Below, in pieces: positions 60,979 through 64,000 of a stretch of DNA of 64,000 nucleotides. The position numbers and the translations under genes were made by a program. This DNA comes from Streptomyces diastatochromogenes (GTDB taxonomy: Bacteria; Actinomycetota; Actinomycetes; Streptomycetales; Streptomycetaceae), in the NCBI GenBank assembly GCA_026913215.1, contig JAPTYK010000005.1, positions 62,001 through 126,000 of the forward strand, written 5' to 3'. How positions within the stretch are numbered: the first letter of the stretch is position 1; the number at the start of each line of letters is the position of its first letter. Under the pieces are notes generated by a model. That model was not told the origin of the DNA, ran no database searches, and worked only from the letters and a program-made list of their open reading frames with translations.

Positions 60979-61323
60979 ATGCAGCGCACCACCACCGGCC
61001 ACACCCACTGCCTCCGCTGCGGACGCGCCCTGCGCACCGCGCACTCCACCGCCGCCGGGTACGGCCCGACCTGCCTGCGGCGCATCAAGGCCGCCGCCCG
61101 AAAGGTCGCCGACCACAAGCCCGCCCTGGTCGCCAAGGCGGTCGACCTGATCACCCTGGGCGGCCTGATCCCCCTGCGCGCCCGCCGGGTCTTCCAGGCG
61201 GTCGCCTCCAGCGGGACCGGCACCTACAAGACCGCCGCCCAGGCGTGCACCTGCCCGGCCGGGCTGCGCGGCCAGCACACCTGCTACCACCGGATCGCCG
61301 CCCAGATCTTCGCCGCCGCCTGA
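60979..61323 (+). CDS. double zinc protein, DUF6011-like plus SWIM-like, 114 aa
   Basis: The N-terminus CLRCGRALRTAHSTAAGYGP followed by CLRRIKAAAR is the DUF6011 zinc pattern. The C-terminus CTCPAGLRGQHTCYHRIAA is a SWIM-type CxC...CxH. ATG follows CCAGGAGGCAGAG; an upstream GTG at 60949 lies in the promoter. Such proteins are thought to bind DNA or proteins. Second gene of the unit is at 61360. Confidence 0.8.
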   Translation: MQRTTTGHTHCLRCGRALRTAHSTAAGYGPTCLRRIKAAARKVADHKPALVAKAVDLITLGGLIPLRARRVFQAVASSGTGTYKTAAQACTCPAGLRGQHTCYHRIAAQIFAAA

Positions 61324-61359
61324 CCGGCGGCGGCCGGGCCGCACACGAGGAGGACGTTC

Positions 61360-61851
61360 ATGGAGCAGTACGAGACCAACTGGAACGACGGCAACCAGGA
61401 CATCGCGGAGGCCGTCATGATGGCGGCCGACGAGGGCAAGCCGCTGCTCGTCACCACGGCCGCCGGCGTCACCGTCCGGCTGGTGCCGGAGCCGGCCGCC
61501 CCGGCCGCACTGGCCGACCCGCTGGAGGGCATCGCCGTGCAGGAGGTGTCCCGCGCAACACGGGAGCTGCGCGCGACGACCGAGTACACCCAGACCCTCA
61601 ACGTCGAGGGGGCGCCGGAGCTGGCGGCCGGTTCCGACACCACGGCGCTGGAACCGGGGATCGTGTGGCTGGAGTACGTGTGCGAGAAGCCGGAGGGCGC
61701 GGCTCGGCTGCGCGGTGCGCACGTCAGCGGCTACCGGGTGCAGCGCACCGGGCGCCCCGACCGGGTGGTGTCCACCAGCTTCTTCGGCCGGGCCTGGGAG
61801 GGCGCGCCGCCGTGGCTGCACGCCCTGGCCGCCCGGTACGAGAACCTCTGA
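61360..61851 (+). CDS. hypothetical protein, 163 aa
   Basis: MEQYETNWNDGNQDIAEAVM, AAGVTVRLVPEPAAPAALAD, EYTQTLNVEGAPELAAGSDT, IVWLEYVCEKPEGAARLRGA, RVVSTSFFGRAWEGAPPWLH. Not recognised; soluble, mixed fold. 36 bases after the zinc protein, start after GAGGAGGACG, so probably one operon with it. Confidence 0.6.
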   Translation: MEQYETNWNDGNQDIAEAVMMAADEGKPLLVTTAAGVTVRLVPEPAAPAALADPLEGIAVQEVSRATRELRATTEYTQTLNVEGAPELAAGSDTTALEPGIVWLEYVCEKPEGAARLRGAHVSGYRVQRTGRPDRVVSTSFFGRAWEGAPPWLHALAARYENL

Positions 61852-61865
61852 TCCTCCCCGGAGAC

Positions 61866-61896
61866 GGCAACGCCCCGCGCACGGCGGGGCGTTGCT
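61866..61896 (+). terminator. hairpin terminator
   Basis: GGCAACGCCCCGC and GCGGGGCGTTGC form a 12-bp stem just after the gene ending at 61851. Confidence 0.8.
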
Positions 61897-62032
61897 GCCG
61901 GGAGGAGGCTCCTGGCGGGAAGAGGGGGGTCGGGCCTGGCGTGTCTTCTCGGCACGGGGGGTTTAGAGAAGGGAATGGGTTGTCCGCGCCAGGCCCGAAC
62001 ACGTCCGATGATCAGATCGGGCGGAACGGGCG

Positions 62033-62305
62033 TCAAAAATCCAGGTCGATGACGGACGCCGTGTTGCGCATACGCTCGATCAGGCTGCGGACGTCGGGCG
62101 CGGCCTCTACGGCCCGGGCGCACTCCAGCGTCGGGGACGCCTTGCCGGGGGCGCGGTCGCTCTTGGCGCCGTCCTCGGTGAGGGGCGTGGGAAGGGTCAC
62201 GATGACGGCGCCGCGCTCGTCCCGGTGGGAGTTGGAGGCCCACAGGCCACGTTCGGGGCGCCGGGTCGGGATGATGTCGATGCTGGTGGTCGGTACGGAA
62301 GCCAT
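62033..62305 (-). CDS. hypothetical protein, 90 aa
   Basis: MASVPTTSIDIIPTRRPERG, AVIVTLPTPLTEDGAKSDRA, APDVRSLIERMRNTASVIDL. Not recognised. ATG after GGAGAGACCC. Lies between the operon ending at 61851 and the small exported peptide gene; about 250 bases to the next gene hold only a hairpin. Confidence 0.55.
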   Translation of the reverse strand: MASVPTTSIDIIPTRRPERGLWASNSHRDERGAVIVTLPTPLTEDGAKSDRAPGKASPTLECARAVEAAPDVRSLIERMRNTASVIDLDF

Positions 62306-62505
62306 CGCTCGGGTCTCTCCTGTTGCTGCAGCGCAGCCCCGTTTCCGTCCGAAGAGGTCAGGACGGCTGGCGGCGCGGCAATGGATCTGGAGTACTGAAC
62401 GTCGAGTCCGCGATTGGGGTCGCGGACCTGTGTGCTGGCCTTGCGTATGGGGGTCGGCCGCCAGCGCCGGAAGAGAAGGGTGCCCCCGTCAGGCACCGGG
62501 AAAGC

Positions 62506-62532
62506 CGCCGCCCGGGTCGCTCCCGGGCGGCG
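62506..62532 (-). terminator. hairpin terminator
   Basis: CGCCGCCCGGG and CCCGGGCGGCG form an 11-bp stem downstream of the leftward peptide gene. Confidence 0.75.
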
Positions 62533-62554
62533 CCTCTCGTGGGCTCGGAAGTCC

Positions 62555-62761
62555 TCAGCCCCAGTTCGGGTCGAGGGCGACCTCGGCGTCGGGCGCCGGG
62601 GAGTCCGTCGCCGTCGGCGTGGGAACGACAAGGCCCCAGTTCGGGTCGGCCACGTTGCTGGTGCTTCCTTCCGGCCCGCCCACGGCGATCACCGCGGCAG
62701 CCGCAGCGGCGAGCAGCGCGCCGGCGACGGCCGTGATGGTGCGGGACATCTTCTTCTTCAT
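62555..62761 (-). CDS. small exported peptide with two DPNWG motifs, 68 aa
   Basis: A signal-like N-terminus (MKKKMSRT, hydrophobic ITAVAGALLAAAAAAVIAVG), then a polar part (GPEGSTSNVADPNWGL, Thr/Pro-rich middle, VALDPNWG at the very end). The pentapeptide DPNWG occurs at residues 39-43 and 64-68. Divergent from a LuxR-type regulator, with 187 bp between starts. The build fits a precursor of a short secreted signal, but this is inference. The start lies after AACCTGCAGATG-type weak sequence, so translation is uncertain. Confidence 0.6.
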   Translation of the reverse strand: MKKKMSRTITAVAGALLAAAAAAVIAVGGPEGSTSNVADPNWGLVVPTPTATDSPAPDAEVALDPNWG

Positions 62762-62948
62762 CTGCAGGTTCCCCCTTGGTGTGGCCGCGGCGTGCGGCGC
62801 CTTCCGGCCCGCCGCGGGACCTGTGCGCAAGGAGCGAAACCGAGCAGACCCGCATATGACCGTGGCGATAGCCTTAACGGCTCTTAGGTCAAGATCAAGG
62901 CAAATTGCACTGCGTGTAGACGCAACTCCGGAGGATGCAGAGACAAAA

Positions 62949-63977
62949 ATGAGTGAATCCGACAACTCTCCCGACCTGACCCAACTCCCGTCTCTCACGG
63001 AGGCATCACGGGCGCTGCTGCGCCGTGCCCTGAGAGGCGAGGAGCTCAAGGAGGACGAGCCCGGATTCGCCGATCTCAGGCGCCTGGGAGTCCTGGTTCG
63101 CGAGCCCTTCCGCCCCGGCATCTACGTCATGGCGGAGCGTCAGCACATAGAGGACCGGCTCCGTGATGCGGCCGTGCGCCAGATCATCACCGGCGCCACG
63201 TTCATGTCCGGCATCGGCGACCTCCTCGAGGACCTGGACAGGGAGCGCGAGCGCACCGAGCTCGGCCGCCAGCGCAGCTCCTGCGTGTCGTACTTCATCG
63301 ACGGTATCGACGGCGTCCACGAGGTCATGTCCGCCCTGGTGTACGGGGCGAAGAAGGAGATCCTCTCGGTGCAGCCCGGCCGTCGCAAGCGGCACCTGCT
63401 CAACAAGTCCATGCCCCGTGACATCGAGCTGGTGACCCGTGGCGTCAAGATGCGCACCATCTATCAGCGGGTCAACCTGCCCGTCCCGCACGTCCGGCGG
63501 TACGTCGCGCACGTCAGCGCGGGTGGCGGGGAGTTCCGGGTCACGGACGCCCCGCTGGAGAAGATGGTGATGATCGACCGCACCCATGTCTTCATCCCCG
63601 ACTCCGGCAGTGGGCGCGACCACACGGCGGGGGCCTGGCATATCCGGGACCCTGCGGCCGTTCTCTACCTGGCCCGCATCTTCGACCTGGAGTGGCTGCG
63701 CGCCATCCCGTGGGATGCGAACCCCGGGCCCTGGGAGACCAAGGACCGCACCTGCGGTTCGGCCTGGAAGAAGGCGAAGACCACGGCGCGGCAGCGGTTC
63801 ATACTGCGCGGCATCTGCATGGGCCAGAGCTACGAGCAGATCGGCCGGCAGCTCGGCATCAAGGTTCGCACTGTCAGCACCGAGATGGCCACCGCTCGCG
63901 CGAAGGTGGGCGTCGACACCAACGAGGCGCTGACGTACTGGTTCGCGACCTCGCCGGACCGCTCCCTGACCGACTGA
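62949..63977 (+). CDS. LuxR-type HTH regulator with N-terminal sensor region, 342 aa
   Basis: The N-terminus (SPDLTQLPSLTEASRALLRR, LRRLGVLVREPFRPGIYVM) looks like a winged-helix/TrmB-type region, the middle (EVMSALVYGAKKEILSVQPG, VKMRTIYQRVNLPVPHVRRY, EKMVMIDRTHVFIPD) like a phospholipase-D-type sensor fold, and the C-terminus is a LuxR HTH (RQRFILRGICMGQSYEQIGR, QLGIKVRTVSTEMATARAKV). Start ATG 62949; GGAGG lies 14 bases upstream and a five-codon frame overlaps it, perhaps tuning translation. It may respond to the adjacent peptide. Confidence 0.75.
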   Translation: MSESDNSPDLTQLPSLTEASRALLRRALRGEELKEDEPGFADLRRLGVLVREPFRPGIYVMAERQHIEDRLRDAAVRQIITGATFMSGIGDLLEDLDRERERTELGRQRSSCVSYFIDGIDGVHEVMSALVYGAKKEILSVQPGRRKRHLLNKSMPRDIELVTRGVKMRTIYQRVNLPVPHVRRYVAHVSAGGGEFRVTDAPLEKMVMIDRTHVFIPDSGSGRDHTAGAWHIRDPAAVLYLARIFDLEWLRAIPWDANPGPWETKDRTCGSAWKKAKTTARQRFILRGICMGQSYEQIGRQLGIKVRTVSTEMATARAKVGVDTNEALTYWFATSPDRSLTD

Positions 63978-64000
63978 TCCCACCCGGCGGGGTGGCACAC

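Noticed and set aside
62400..62430. A DPNRG peptide in a leftward frame near the DPNWG gene
   Set aside because: It lies in a frame without start or stop consistent with a gene and overlaps other features; probably chance.
61245..62948. Upstream in-frame extension of the LuxR-type gene
   Set aside because: It crosses another gene, a terminator and the divergent peptide gene; the ATG at 62949 is the sensible start.

Overview
The window is very GC-rich, uses GTG starts and strong GGAG-type ribosome sites freely, and carries many GTGA/ATGA start-stop overlaps. Two tRNA genes, a DUF317-like protein, an XRE regulator/flavoprotein pair and a HutC-type GntR regulator all point to Streptomyces or a close relative. 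About 35 kb is a complete siphovirus morphogenesis and lysis module, so this is a phage, prophage or phage-plasmid. Inference: two small winged-helix proteins next to strong palindromes (10.7-11.9 kb) would suit plasmid-style replication. A tyrosine recombinase with intact catalytic residues beside an initiator tRNA would suit integration.

Layout. 1-1.3 kb: end of a DEDD exonuclease gene and tRNA-fMet. 1.4-6.1 kb: leftward genes including the integrase. 6.2-12.3 kb: small accessory and regulatory genes, a LexA-like repressor and the candidate replication pair. 12.3-16.3 kb: flavoprotein/XRE operon and divergent hypothetical genes. 16.3-18.4 kb: a degenerate recombinase-like gene and a divergent gene separated by a 33-bp inverted repeat. 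18.5-24.2 kb: tRNA-Trp and a rightward cassette of histidine phosphatase, class I aminoacyl-tRNA-synthetase-like protein, APH-like kinase, nucleotidyltransferase, SAM methyltransferase and GntR regulator. 24.6-60.8 kb: a long leftward late region. Read from right to left it holds a ParB-methylase fusion, a TerS-like protein, a ParB-like protein, a C5 methylase, small paralogs, a second TerS-like protein, TerL, portal, scaffold, decoration and major capsid proteins, MuF-like protein, connectors, major tail protein, gpG/gpGT chaperones with a slippery site, tape measure, distal tail proteins, fibre, peptidase, amidase endolysin, holin, poly-gamma-glutamate-hydrolase-like enzyme and a second C5 methylase. 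60.9-64 kb: zinc protein, hypothetical genes, and a divergent pair of a small exported peptide and a LuxR-type regulator.

The most striking feature is a set of eleven near-identical promoter/operator sites: a -35 like TTCCAA, 17-18 bp, a -10 TATAGT, with a palindrome ACAACG-N3-CGTTGT lying in the spacer. They sit before small genes scattered over 55 kb. Most are in a rightward cluster of insulated small genes, each with its own hairpin terminator, inserted between terL and the portal gene (50.8-54.5 kb). This looks like one repressor-controlled regulon of phage morons.

Caution: at least 14 genes, including essential ones (tape measure, MuF, scaffold), read in frame only if single bases are restored, and nearly all breaks have the sign expected of a missing base, usually in a G/C run. 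I read this mainly as an assembly or sequencing deletion pattern. These genes are listed as CDS with the breaks described.
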